From contig NZ_QGOL01000002.1 in assembly GCF_003259255.1 (NCBI RefSeq), positions 62,001 through 126,000 of the forward strand: DNA of 64,000 nucleotides. The letters are read 5' to 3'. Positions 26,250 through 34,525 of the stretch are shown piece after piece. This DNA is from Algoriphagus litoralis. Its GTDB lineage: Bacteria; Bacteroidota; Bacteroidia; Cytophagales; Cyclobacteriaceae. The first letter of the stretch is position 1; each line of letters opens with the position of its first letter. A program made the position numbers and the translations under genes. The notes under the pieces were generated by a model, which saw only the letters and a list, made by a program, of their open reading frames with translations, ran no database searches and was not told the origin of the DNA.

Positions 26250-26663
26250 ATGATGAAGACAAAACTTGTGATTGTAGCGCTGCTGTTGATTGGGACATTC
26301 TCTTCATGCAAATCCTCATTTCCTGATACCAAATGGGTGAATAAACAATGGACCGCTGTAGAAATGCTGGGGGTACCGGTACAGATCTCAAACTCACCTC
26401 AGGATGCACATCTTTTTTTTAATGCTGCAGAAAAAATGGTCACTGGCAATGGTAGTTGCAACAGGATCTATGGTCCGTATGAAATCGGAAAACGAAACTC
26501 ATTGAAATTCGGCAATCTCGCTTCAACGATGATGGCCTGTCAGAATCAGGCTTTTGAAAATAAATACCTCGAAGCACTTCGTTCGGTAGAATACTATCAA
26601 TTGTCGGGAGGAGAACTTTGGCTGAAAGACGGGAGAAAACGCGTTGTATTGAAACTGAGGTAG
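26250..26663 (+). CDS. META-domain (HslJ-like) lipoprotein
   Basis: 137 aa. Lipobox FSSCKSS near residue 20. The mature part has the META domain pattern: W-N-K-x-W layout, HLFFNAAEKMVTGNGSCNRIYGPYEI and LASTMMACQNQAFENKYLEAL, with Cys pairs as in HslJ-like proteins. The family is linked to heat resistance or surface functions in other bacteria, but no function can be assigned here. It ends just before a terminator that is embedded in the 3' end of converging queG. Confidence 0.82.
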   Translation: MMKTKLVIVALLLIGTFSSCKSSFPDTKWVNKQWTAVEMLGVPVQISNSPQDAHLFFNAAEKMVTGNGSCNRIYGPYEIGKRNSLKFGNLASTMMACQNQAFENKYLEALRSVEYYQLSGGELWLKDGRKRVVLKLR

Positions 26664-26678
26664 GTTTTTTAACCGATC

Positions 26679-26711
26679 AAAAGGAGCTTGGAGAAATTCA
26701 GCTCTTTTTTT
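26679..26711 (+). terminator. Rho-independent terminator overlapping the queG 3' end
   Basis: Stem AAAAGGAGCT (26679-26688) with AGCTCTTTTT (26700-26709), one G-U pair, 11-nt loop and a T-run to 26711. It terminates the META lipoprotein transcript, while its distal arm encodes the last codons of queG on the other strand (Lys-Lys-Ser-stop). Confidence 0.65.
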
Positions 26712-27642
26712 CATTTTGCAAGAAATCGATATTTCTTTTCAGGCCTGAGAATTTAGCTCGTTTCACTGCTGATTTTGCAAAAACACGGGTAAAGGTCTCT
26801 TCGGTCATTTCAGTCCACTCTTTATTGGAAAAGCCCGCCAATGCTGCATTGGGTTGAAAAGCCGACTCAGAATTCGGTTTGGAAAAGCGATTCCAAGGAC
26901 ATACATCCTGACAGATATCACATCCGAAAGCCCAATTTTCCATTTTCCCTGCAAATTCGTTGGGTATTGCTTCTTTCAATTCAATCGTGAGGTAGGAAAT
27001 GCACTTAGAGGCATCGATTACCTCAGGCTGTACAATGGCGTCGGTCGGACAGGCGTCAATACAAGCCGTACAAGTACCACAGTAATCTTTTGCCAAGGGA
27101 AGATCTGGAGTAGCATCAAGATCAATGATCAACTCAGCCAGAAAGAAGAAACTTCCCATCTCTCGATTAAGCAGCAGACTGTTTTTCCCGATCCATCCCA
27201 AGCCTGCTTTCTGAGCCCATTGTCGCTCCATCACCGGTGCTGAATCGACAAAAGATCTGCCGTTGATTTCACCGATTTCTTCACGAAGTACTTCCAAAAA
27301 TTCCGTGAGCTTAGCCCGGATCACATCATGGTAATCGGCACCGTAGGCATATTTGGCGAGTTTGATATCACTGGGTTGATGCGGAAGCTGCCTTTCAGGG
27401 TAGTAATTATAAATGAGGGAAACGACAGTTTTTGCGCCTTCAACCAATTTGGTAGGATCGAGTCGCTTATCAAAATGATTGGCGAGGTAGGCCATTTTTC
27501 CCTGATAATTCCGGTTCAGCCATTCTTCGAGTCTTGGTGCTTCCTCCTCCAAAAATTCAGCTTTAGCAATCCCGCAAAAGTCAAACCCCAAGCGCTTAGC
27601 GGTGGATTTTAGGACTAGGGCGTTTTTTTCGGCTGGGGTCAC
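26698..27642 (-). CDS. queG: Epoxyqueuosine reductase
   Basis: 314 aa, cobalamin- and [4Fe-4S]-dependent enzyme that reduces epoxyqueuosine to queuosine at tRNA position 34. The DUF1730 N-terminal half includes [16 protein letters not shown] and [25 protein letters not shown] (split here by reading, positions about 130-155). Two ferredoxin clusters follow: [16 protein letters not shown] and [13 protein letters not shown]. The start codon is GTG at 27642 (MTPAEKN). It is slightly shorter than E. coli QueG and lacks the C-terminal HEAT extension, as in many Bacteroidota. Confidence 0.94.
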   Translation of the reverse strand: MTPAEKNALVLKSTAKRLGFDFCGIAKAEFLEEEAPRLEEWLNRNYQGKMAYLANHFDKRLDPTKLVEGAKTVVSLIYNYYPERQLPHQPSDIKLAKYAYGADYHDVIRAKLTEFLEVLREEIGEINGRSFVDSAPVMERQWAQKAGLGWIGKNSLLLNREMGSFFFLAELIIDLDATPDLPLAKDYCGTCTACIDACPTDAIVQPEVIDASKCISYLTIELKEAIPNEFAGKMENWAFGCDICQDVCPWNRFSKPNSESAFQPNAALAGFSNKEWTEMTEETFTRVFAKSAVKRAKFSGLKRNIDFLQNEKKS

Positions 27643-27658
27643 AACCGAAATTTAGGCA

Positions 27659-27922
27659 TTATTCTATTCTCTTGAGTTCCTCTCGATCCTGATACCATTG
27701 CTCTTCAAAAGTTTCCTTGATCTCCACCGGTGCGGCCAAGACTGCCCACACCATCCACAAAATCAATAATGGTCCAGCTAAAAATATTGCCCAAATCAAT
27801 ACCTGAGCGATATTAAACTGGATCAAGGTGACAAACAGGATCAAAACTCCCGTAACGATTCCGACTACATTGAGATAGTTTTTCATCTTTTTTCGAAAAT
27901 AATTTGAAATGGTAAACTCCAT
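27659..27922 (-). CDS. Small two-helix membrane protein, function unknown
   Basis: 87 aa from ATG 27922; an ATG at 27886 (MKNYLNVV) is an equally good start and would give 75 aa. Two hydrophobic helices (VVGIVTGVLILFVTLI and VLIWAIFLAGPLLILWMVW) are followed by an acidic, amphipathic tail (ETFEEQWYQDREELKRIE). No family recognised. It lies 16 nt upstream of queG on the same strand. Confidence 0.6.
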   Translation of the reverse strand: MEFTISNYFRKKMKNYLNVVGIVTGVLILFVTLIQFNIAQVLIWAIFLAGPLLILWMVWAVLAAPVEIKETFEEQWYQDREELKRIE

Positions 27923-28036
27923 TGCCTACCTATTTGTTAGACCTTGAGTGATAGCAAAATCACTCATCTAAACATCTTGACACCAGTTAATAGCTAATAA
28001 ATCTTGTGTCTTGTATCTAATATCTAGCATCTATTT

Positions 28037-29137
28037 ATGAAAGGCTTTCGCTTTACCCAATACATACCGCCACAGGATCCGGAAAAGAATACGTTTGAAA
28101 ACCTGCTGAACATTTTTCTGCAGCTCGTCACCATGACCGGTGGCGATGTCGCAGAAGCTTTGAGTTGGCTGACCAACTTGGACAAGCGCTACAATATGAC
28201 CAATCCCAACTACGGAATTGGCGACTTTATCGAGGATTTGAAATCGAAAGGTTACCTCACCGAGGAAAATCAAAAGGGCGAGTTTAAAATCACCGGAAAA
28301 GCAGAGCAAAACATCCGAAAAAATGCGCTGGAGGAGATTTTTGGCAAACTCAAGCGGGGCAAATCCGGTCAGCACAAAACCACCCATTCTGGCACGGGAG
28401 ACGAGCGGGGAACCGACCGACGCGCTTTTGAATTTGGCGATAACCTCGACCAAATCGCTTTGACAGATTCACTCCGGAATGCTCAAGCCAACCATGGTTT
28501 TTCAGGCGATTACCTGCTTACCGAGGATGATCTGGAAGTCATGGAAAATGAAGTTCGGTCACAAACCTCCACGGTGCTGATGATCGATATTTCCCACTCG
28601 ATGATTTTGTATGGAGAAGATCGGATCACTCCTGCCAAAAAAGTAGCGATGGCGCTCGCCGAACTCATAAAAACACGCTACCCAAAAGACACGCTTGACA
28701 TCATTGTTTTTGGCAATGACGCTTGGCAGATCGAAATCAAAGATTTGCCTTACCTGCAAGTGGGACCCTATCACACCAACACCGTTGCTGGTCTCGAACT
28801 GGCCATGGATCTGCTTCGCCGGCGAAAAAATCCGAACAAGCAAATCTTCATGATCACCGACGGGAAGCCGACTTGTCTGAAAGTGGGGATCAAATACTAC
28901 AAAAATGCTTTTGGGATAGACAGCAAAATCCTGGCAGAAACGCTGAAACTGGCGGCTCAATGCCGAAAGCTGAAAATTCCCGTGACTACTTTCATGATCG
29001 CTTCAGATCCTTATTTGAAGGAATTCGTCAAGGAATTCACCAAAGTCAACAATGGAAATGCCTATTACTCCAGCCTCAAAGGGCTCGGAGATTTAATTTT
29101 TGAAGATTACAGACGAAACCGAACCAAACGCTTCTAA
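28037..29137 (+). CDS. VWA-domain protein paired with a MoxR/ChlI-type ATPase
   Basis: 366 aa, cytoplasmic (no signal or membrane segment). Residues 1-155 are a helical region with charged linkers. Residues 175-355 form a von Willebrand A domain with a complete MIDAS: TVLMIDISHSM (D-x-S-x-S), a Thr in GPYHTNTVAG and the Asp of MITDGKP. Such VWA proteins (CoxE/BchD/YehP-like) act with a MoxR-type AAA+ partner in metal insertion or protein remodelling. The partner ATPase starts 3 nt after this stop codon, so the pair is one unit. The target is unknown. Confidence 0.85.
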   Translation: MKGFRFTQYIPPQDPEKNTFENLLNIFLQLVTMTGGDVAEALSWLTNLDKRYNMTNPNYGIGDFIEDLKSKGYLTEENQKGEFKITGKAEQNIRKNALEEIFGKLKRGKSGQHKTTHSGTGDERGTDRRAFEFGDNLDQIALTDSLRNAQANHGFSGDYLLTEDDLEVMENEVRSQTSTVLMIDISHSMILYGEDRITPAKKVAMALAELIKTRYPKDTLDIIVFGNDAWQIEIKDLPYLQVGPYHTNTVAGLELAMDLLRRRKNPNKQIFMITDGKPTCLKVGIKYYKNAFGIDSKILAETLKLAAQCRKLKIPVTTFMIASDPYLKEFVKEFTKVNNGNAYYSSLKGLGDLIFEDYRRNRTKRF

Positions 29138-29139
29138 GC

Positions 29140-30660
29140 ATGGACTACCAAAAACTAACAGGTCACCAACTCTTGCAAATCAAAACCCTGGGCCAGCTCA
29201 AAGCTTCAGGATACTCTTCCAAATCCATCAAAGAAGAACTTCGCGATAATCTTATCTTGAAAATCAAGCGAAAAGAGGATGTCTTTGAAGGCATTTGGGG
29301 TTATGAAGACACCGTAATTCCAGACATCGAGCGAGCCATTCTTTCCCGTCACAACATCAACTTGCTGGGTCTTCGCGGTCAGGCTAAGACGCGAATTGCG
29401 CGTATGATGACTCATCTGCTGGACGAATATGTTCCTGTTGTTTTCGGTTCCGAACTCAACGATGATCCTTTGCAGCCGCTATCCACTTTTGCAAAAGATC
29501 TGATCGAAGAAAAAGGAGACGATACACCCATCATCTGGTGGCACCGGGAAGATCGCTACACGGAAAAGCTGGCAACTCCCGACGTTTCGGTGGCGGATCT
29601 GATCGGTGATGTGGACCCAATCAAGGCTGCGACCATGAAACTCAGCTATAACGATGAGCGGGTGATCCATTATGGATTGGTACCTAGATCTCACCGATCC
29701 ATTTTTGTAATCAATGAATTGCCTGATTTGCAGGCAAGGATTCAGGTTGCCTTGTTCAATATTTTGCAGGAAGGTGACATTCAGATCAGAGGTTTCAAAC
29801 TCAGATTGCCTCTGGATATTCAGTTCGTCTTTACTGCAAACCCGGAAGATTACACCAATCGAGGAAGTATCGTGACGCCTTTGAAAGATCGAATCGAGAG
29901 CCAAATCATTACTCACTACCCAAAATCGATAGAAATCGGTCGAAGGATCACTGCTCAGGAAGCCAATTTGAAAGGGAAACCAGTTGAAAATATCTATGTT
30001 CCGGAACTGATGAAAGACCTGATCGAGCAGATTGCGATCGAAGCGAGAGGTTCTGAGTTTGTGGATGAGAAAAGCGGTGTTTCGGCCCGATTGACTATTT
30101 CTGCTTATGAAAACCTGATTTCCGCAGCGGAAAGACGGCTCTATAAAAATGGTGAGTCCAACACGATGGTGCGAATTGCTGACTTGATTGGCGTGATTCC
30201 AGCGATCACAGGAAAAGTCGAATTGGTCTACGAAGGCGAACAGGAAGGCGCGGGTTTGGTTGCCTACAACTTGATTGGAAAAGCGATCCGAACCCAATTT
30301 ATCAACTATTTTCCTTCACCGGAGCAAAGCAAAAAAGACAAAAAAGGCAATCCTTATGTACTGCCTTTGGCTTGGTTTGGGGAGGGAAATGTGCTGGATA
30401 TCTTAGCATCTCAACCGGATAAGGAATACAAAAGCCTGCTTCACACCATACCGGGATTGGAAGACGTGGTCACCCAATTGGTGAAAAACTTACCTGAGAA
30501 AGAAAAGGAATTCTTTATGGAATTTGCGCTACACGGGCTGGCTGAATACTCTCAACTGAGCAAAAAACTACTGGACACCGGACTTCAGTTCAAGGACCTC
30601 TTCAGTTCGATGTTTGACATGAATGAAGAGGATGATTTCGAAGAAGACGATGATAACTAA
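29140..30660 (+). CDS. AAA+ ATPase, magnesium-chelatase-I/MoxR-like
   Basis: 506 aa. Walker A is GLRGQAKT (about residues 86-93), the Walker B-like strand ends in Glu (SIFVINELPDL), sensor 1 is FTANPEDYTNRG and the Arg-finger region is LKDRIES. The ChlI/MoxR inserts are present. A C-terminal region of about 150 aa and a very acidic tail (EEDDFEEDDDN) are distinctive. No chlorophyll genes are near, so a magnesium chelatase role is unlikely. A MoxR-type chaperone working with the adjacent VWA protein is the best reading. A terminator follows at 30662-30686. Confidence 0.88.
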   Translation: MDYQKLTGHQLLQIKTLGQLKASGYSSKSIKEELRDNLILKIKRKEDVFEGIWGYEDTVIPDIERAILSRHNINLLGLRGQAKTRIARMMTHLLDEYVPVVFGSELNDDPLQPLSTFAKDLIEEKGDDTPIIWWHREDRYTEKLATPDVSVADLIGDVDPIKAATMKLSYNDERVIHYGLVPRSHRSIFVINELPDLQARIQVALFNILQEGDIQIRGFKLRLPLDIQFVFTANPEDYTNRGSIVTPLKDRIESQIITHYPKSIEIGRRITAQEANLKGKPVENIYVPELMKDLIEQIAIEARGSEFVDEKSGVSARLTISAYENLISAAERRLYKNGESNTMVRIADLIGVIPAITGKVELVYEGEQEGAGLVAYNLIGKAIRTQFINYFPSPEQSKKDKKGNPYVLPLAWFGEGNVLDILASQPDKEYKSLLHTIPGLEDVVTQLVKNLPEKEKEFFMEFALHGLAEYSQLSKKLLDTGLQFKDLFSSMFDMNEEDDFEEDDDN

Positions 30661-30661
30661 G

Positions 30662-30686
30662 AAAGGGGCGAAAGCCTCTTTTTTTT
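30662..30686 (+). terminator. Rho-independent terminator after the AAA+ ATPase gene
   Basis: 8-bp stem AAAGGGGC/GCCTCTTT with one G-U pair, GAAA loop, and a T-run to 30686. Confidence 0.75.
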
Positions 30687-30868
30687 GAGCTCACCGCAAA
30701 GGGTCAGCGTTTGCTAAGTTTTTATAAAGATAGATCTCGCCATTTTCCTTGAAAATCGAATTGACTAAGATCCTTTATTAAGTCTAGTTATATCGGAAAT
30801 TCAGCTGTGTTGATCTGAGTAATCTGTGAGGAAAATTCTCTCCGCGTTCTCTGCGGCTCTGAGGAGGA
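30687..30868. repeat. Degenerate imperfect inverted repeat, possibly a solo relative of the 55.5-kb repeats
   Basis: Left end CACCGCAAAGGGTCAGCG and right end CTCTCCGCGTTCTCTGCGG are imperfect inverted copies of each other. Inside, 30804-30829 (CTGTGTTGATCTGAGTAATC and on to TGTGAG) resembles the right arm of the repeats at 55501-56345. No gene is seen in it. The similarity is weak and by eye only. Confidence 0.3.
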
Positions 30869-31228
30869 CTAAATCAAAACCAACAAAATCCCCAGCAGCG
30901 CTGGCAATCCCTGCACAAAGAAGATCTTTTTGCTCGCAGTGATTGCCCCATATATTCCAGCGATCAACACACAAGTCAGAAAAAACAAGGCTACTTTATC
31001 TGCCCAAACTGGATCAGAGATCACCAAGGACCAAACCAATCCTGCAACTAAAAATCCATTGTACAAGCCCTGATTTGCCGCCAAAGCTTTGGTCTTTGGA
31101 AACAATTCTGCAGGCATCTGTCGAAATATCTTCCGCCCTGTCGTCTCCCAAGCGAACATCTCAAACCATAAAAAATACAAGTGAAGTGCGGCTACCAGGC
31201 CAGTGACGATGTTTGTGAGAAGTTCCAT
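30869..31228 (-). CDS. DUF1304 membrane protein
   Basis: 119 aa with four hydrophobic helices. It matches the DUF1304 pattern: ALHLYFLWFEMFAWETTG in helix 1, then the loop KTKALAANQGLYNGFLVAGL and a C-terminal FFVQGLPALLGILLVL. The function of this family is unknown. It is transcribed away from the RsmF-like gene. No terminator was seen after it, and it ends beside the degenerate repeat at 30687-30868. Confidence 0.85.
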   Translation of the reverse strand: MELLTNIVTGLVAALHLYFLWFEMFAWETTGRKIFRQMPAELFPKTKALAANQGLYNGFLVAGLVWSLVISDPVWADKVALFFLTCVLIAGIYGAITASKKIFFVQGLPALLGILLVLI

Positions 31229-31382
31229 TTGGTCTCGAGTTTTATTTTAAGTTACAGATTTTAGAGTAGGCGGTGGCAGTTTTCAGTAGGCAAAAATAGA
31301 TTTTACACTCCAGAACAGCGCAAGTTTAGATTTCATACTTTAGCTTTCTGACTTCTCTTCCTGTCTACTGCGACTGAATACT

Positions 31383-31390
31383 TACCTTTG
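31383..31390 (+). promoter_or_regulatory. -7 box of the RsmF-like gene, predicted leaderless start
   Basis: TACCTTTG-TCCT-ATG: a TAnnTTTG box with exactly 4 nt to the start codon. No TTG at the expected -33 distance. Confidence 0.4.
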
Positions 31391-31394
31391 TCCT

Positions 31395-32771
31395 ATGTCC
31401 GATATCCAGCTGCCGATTGCCTTCGAATCTCAGATGATTTCTATTTTGGGGAAAGAAGAATTCGACAAGTTCAAAGCCGCAGTCAATCAATCCCCTCGCA
31501 CATCCATTCGCTTGAATCCTGGCAAGCGGTTTACTCCAAGCTGGCCAATTTCACCCATTCCTTGGACAGAAAATGGGTTTTTCCTCGAAGAGCGACCTAG
31601 CTTCACACTCGATCCGGCATTTCAGGCGGGAGCGTATTACGTGCAGGAAGCCTCCTCCATGTTTATAGAGCATGTCTTGAAAAGCCTACAGATTCCCAAA
31701 GGAATTTACCTCGATTTAGCCGCAGCACCTGGCGGAAAAAGCACCTTACTTTCTACCTATTTAGGTGATGAAGGCATCGTTATAGCAAATGAAGTCATCC
31801 AATCCCGAGCTCAAATCCTAAAAGAAAATGCCATCAAATGGGGCTTGGGCAATATCATTGTGACCAATAATGACCCAGACCATTTTGAGCCCTTGGAAGG
31901 TTTTTTTGACCTCGTTTTGGTAGATGCCCCATGCTCCGGTGAAGGAATGTTTCGAAAAGATCCCCAAGCACGGGAAGAATGGTCGCCAGATCATGTCCTG
32001 CTCTGCTCTTCCCGCCAAAAGCGAATCATGGACAAAGCCGGCGCTTTGGTCAAAGGGGGAGGATATTTGATTTACTCCACCTGCACGTTCAATGAGCAGG
32101 AAAATGAGGAAATGATCCAATTTCTTACCGAAGAATTCGCTTTCGAACCTGTTCAAATTCCCCTCGATCCAAGTTGGAACATCATAGAATCAAAAGTTGA
32201 AACACCTGACGGCACTTTCTTCGGTTATCGATTTTTTCCGCATAAGGTAGAAGGAGAAGGCTTTTTTATCACCATTCTTAAGCGTCCTGATTCTGCTTCC
32301 ACCCAAGAACCTGGGAAGATTAAAGACTTCAAGCATCCCGTGCTAAAATCCATCAATGAACGCGAAGAAATTGCCTTTGATTCAGAATTAGGCTTTGAAG
32401 GGAAAGGAAAATACTACAGCCTCAATGACTCAATTTTTAGAATCGATCAGCAATTTTTCAGGCATTTTGAGCGGATTGCACTGCATTTGAGCTTGCGGTA
32501 TTTTGGAGTGGAATTGGGTAAAAAACAGAAAAATGACTGGATTCCTTCGCACGAATGGGCCTTATCCACCTTGCCAAAAAATGGCTTCGCTTCTTTCGAA
32601 GTGGACCTAGCCCAAGCCTTGGATTTTCTCCGAAAAAACGATCAGGAAATCCCCGATCTGCCTATTGGTTGGGTGCTCATGACCTATCAAAACCTCCCAC
32701 TTGGCTGGGTCAAAAATCTCGGAAACCGACTGAATAACTACTATCCTAAAGAGTGGAGGATCAGAATGTAG
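31395..32771 (+). CDS. RsmF-like rRNA (cytosine-C5-)-methyltransferase (RsmB/NOP family)
   Basis: 458 aa. The N-terminal part matches the RsmF/NOP2 family (IRLNPGKRF). The SAM-binding motif is YLDLAAAPGGKSTLL, and the two catalytic-site motifs are DAPCSGEGMFRKD (PC motif) and IYSTCTFNEQENEEMI (TC motif with the nucleophilic Cys). The C-terminal 170 aa resemble the RsmF C-terminal PUA-like portion. It should methylate a cytosine of 16S rRNA; the exact position (C1407 in E. coli RsmF) is inferred from homology. The converging downstream gene ends 6 nt away. Confidence 0.9.
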   Translation: MSDIQLPIAFESQMISILGKEEFDKFKAAVNQSPRTSIRLNPGKRFTPSWPISPIPWTENGFFLEERPSFTLDPAFQAGAYYVQEASSMFIEHVLKSLQIPKGIYLDLAAAPGGKSTLLSTYLGDEGIVIANEVIQSRAQILKENAIKWGLGNIIVTNNDPDHFEPLEGFFDLVLVDAPCSGEGMFRKDPQAREEWSPDHVLLCSSRQKRIMDKAGALVKGGGYLIYSTCTFNEQENEEMIQFLTEEFAFEPVQIPLDPSWNIIESKVETPDGTFFGYRFFPHKVEGEGFFITILKRPDSASTQEPGKIKDFKHPVLKSINEREEIAFDSELGFEGKGKYYSLNDSIFRIDQQFFRHFERIALHLSLRYFGVELGKKQKNDWIPSHEWALSTLPKNGFASFEVDLAQALDFLRKNDQEIPDLPIGWVLMTYQNLPLGWVKNLGNRLNNYYPKEWRIRM

Positions 32772-32777
32772 CTTTGG

Positions 32778-33992
32778 CTATTCCTTGATGAAATTAAATC
32801 TCGCCCAACGCTTTCTGTTTCGCAGTTCATTTCCTGTAAAAACAAAAGGTGGAATATAGACCAGTTTTTCAACACGGACCTCATGGATGCCTTTGGGAAG
32901 GTCGGCAATAGGAATAATTCCAAAAAAGGCTTTTTGACCAGTAATTCCTGAGGTAGTTAGCATCCACTTTTCGTTTGTTACCAAGGAGTCATTCAAAAAA
33001 ATCAGATAAGTGTCTTCTACTTTTTCGAGTTTTTCCCAACCCAAGGTATCATTATCATTTGTGGACAAAAGCGTCTGTAAGCGAGGCAAATCTTGCTCAT
33101 CTCTAGCATATTTTGCCAGATATAGATTCAGATTATCCCCACTCACTTTCATAGATTCAGTCCAAACTCTCGGAAACCGGACTTTCTCGGTATTGTATTC
33201 TTCGAAATAGCGGGATTGGTCGGGCCAATCATAAAATTCCTCATCTAGATTGGTCATCGGCTGAAAATAGGAAAATCCCTTCAAATCAGACAAAATAAAC
33301 GGTATAGCAGCTACTACCAATCCCAATGAAACCCAAAGCATTGTCCATTTGCCTAAATGACTTGAGAAGACAGCCCCGATGGTTCCGTTCATACTGGTAC
33401 CTATAAGGGACTTTAGCTTAAATTTTTTAAAAATCGAACCGATAATTAATACACCAAAAATGGAAAGGATAAAGAATAGGTAAACTATCTGAAAGTCTAA
33501 ATTGAAAATCAAGTATATCCCGATAAGAAAAATAAGATAGGCAGTAATTGAAAAAATCGGAATCACTACGGACAGGGGATATCCATAGATCATACTGCAC
33601 CATCGCTCCAAATTTAATAAATAGACTCGTGGGTGTGGGTATTCCAAGTCCTGAGAAAATTTGAACAGCTTACTTTTCAATACTCCTTCGGGAAATGCAT
33701 AAGTAATTCCCAACATGCCTGCCCACATAAAACGAAGGAATAAATGAGTGATCAGAAATATCTTAAATACAGAAATGATCAAAGAAAAATAAATCAAGAC
33801 CAAAAGCGCCGGGATATGCTCCAGCCCATAATCCTGGATCATAATAATGGAATAATCAAAAAGACTGGATGGAATGATGAATAAAACGGCTAAAGAAATA
33901 CCTGATACAATCACCTCTGGCTCCCAGCTGTTTTTCTGGAGGTTTTCCAACCAGGTTAGGTCCTGTTGCTTTTTGATCTCTTCGTTTTCCAT
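32778..33992 (-). CDS. Multi-pass membrane protein with extracytoplasmic C-terminal domain, unknown
   Basis: 404 aa. A short cytoplasmic N-terminus (MENEEIKKQQDLTWLENLQK) is followed by about six hydrophobic segments up to residue 240 (VIVSGISLAVLFIIPSSLF, LLVLIYFSLIISVFKIFLI, VVIPIFSITAYLIFLIGIYL, LWVSLGLVVAAIPFIL). A soluble C-terminal half of about 160 aa, probably periplasmic, follows. No known domain recognised. It stands alone: convergent with the RsmF-like gene and divergent from the DUF202 gene. Base composition is similar to its neighbours. Confidence 0.7.
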   Translation of the reverse strand: MENEEIKKQQDLTWLENLQKNSWEPEVIVSGISLAVLFIIPSSLFDYSIIMIQDYGLEHIPALLVLIYFSLIISVFKIFLITHLFLRFMWAGMLGITYAFPEGVLKSKLFKFSQDLEYPHPRVYLLNLERWCSMIYGYPLSVVIPIFSITAYLIFLIGIYLIFNLDFQIVYLFFILSIFGVLIIGSIFKKFKLKSLIGTSMNGTIGAVFSSHLGKWTMLWVSLGLVVAAIPFILSDLKGFSYFQPMTNLDEEFYDWPDQSRYFEEYNTEKVRFPRVWTESMKVSGDNLNLYLAKYARDEQDLPRLQTLLSTNDNDTLGWEKLEKVEDTYLIFLNDSLVTNEKWMLTTSGITGQKAFFGIIPIADLPKGIHEVRVEKLVYIPPFVFTGNELRNRKRWARFNFIKE

Positions 33993-34104
33993 TGATATTT
34001 AATTCAACCCCCTAAAAATCAAGAGAAAATTTTAATATTATTTCAGAAATAGACAATAACTTTTACAAGACAGCAATCAGCAAGTATGAACCCTTCATCA
34101 ATTC

Positions 34105-34524
34105 ATGGAAATCATTCAAAAAGACAATTCTGAAAAAATTCCAGACTCCAAAAAAGGCAAAAAGGACCTTCAGATGGAGCGTATTCGGGCAGCATTTGAG
34201 CGGCTTCAACTAGCTTGGGTGAGAACCTCGCTCACCCTTCTGGCTATCGGAATCGGGGCCTATGAGTTTTTCTTCAATCGGCTCGAATCAGGCAAAAAAC
34301 TCCTTTTCGAAGAGTTTACTGGAAGGGAAATGGCTTTGATTCTGTATGTTATTGCCATCCTAGTGATAATTCTTTCCCTGATACAACACTGGCAAAGCAT
34401 GGCAAAACTTAAAAAAAGCTATGCTGGAAGCCGATATTCCATCGCCACTTTCCTTTCTGTTCTGATGCTTCTTTTAGGAATATTTCTTCTTGGAATGCTC
34501 CTTTGGAATTCATCCATTTCTTAA
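34105..34524 (+). CDS. DUF202 (YidH-like) membrane protein
   Basis: 139 aa. A charged N-terminus is followed by RAAFERLQLAWVRTSLTLLAIGI, which matches the DUF202 signature (R-x-x-L-A-W-x-R-T-x-L-x-x-x-x-x-G). Three hydrophobic helices follow that signature, the last being FLSVLMLLLGIFLLGMLLW. Function unknown. The stop is 1 nt from the stop of the converging P1 peptidase gene. Confidence 0.83.
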   Translation: MEIIQKDNSEKIPDSKKGKKDLQMERIRAAFERLQLAWVRTSLTLLAIGIGAYEFFFNRLESGKKLLFEEFTGREMALILYVIAILVIILSLIQHWQSMAKLKKSYAGSRYSIATFLSVLMLLLGIFLLGMLLWNSSIS

Positions 34525-34525
34525 T

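Noticed and set aside
29479..30297. 272-aa open frame on the minus strand inside the AAA+ ATPase gene
   Set aside because: It lies fully inside a gene with intact motifs, has low-complexity His/Arg/Asn/Phe-rich composition and shows no family motif.
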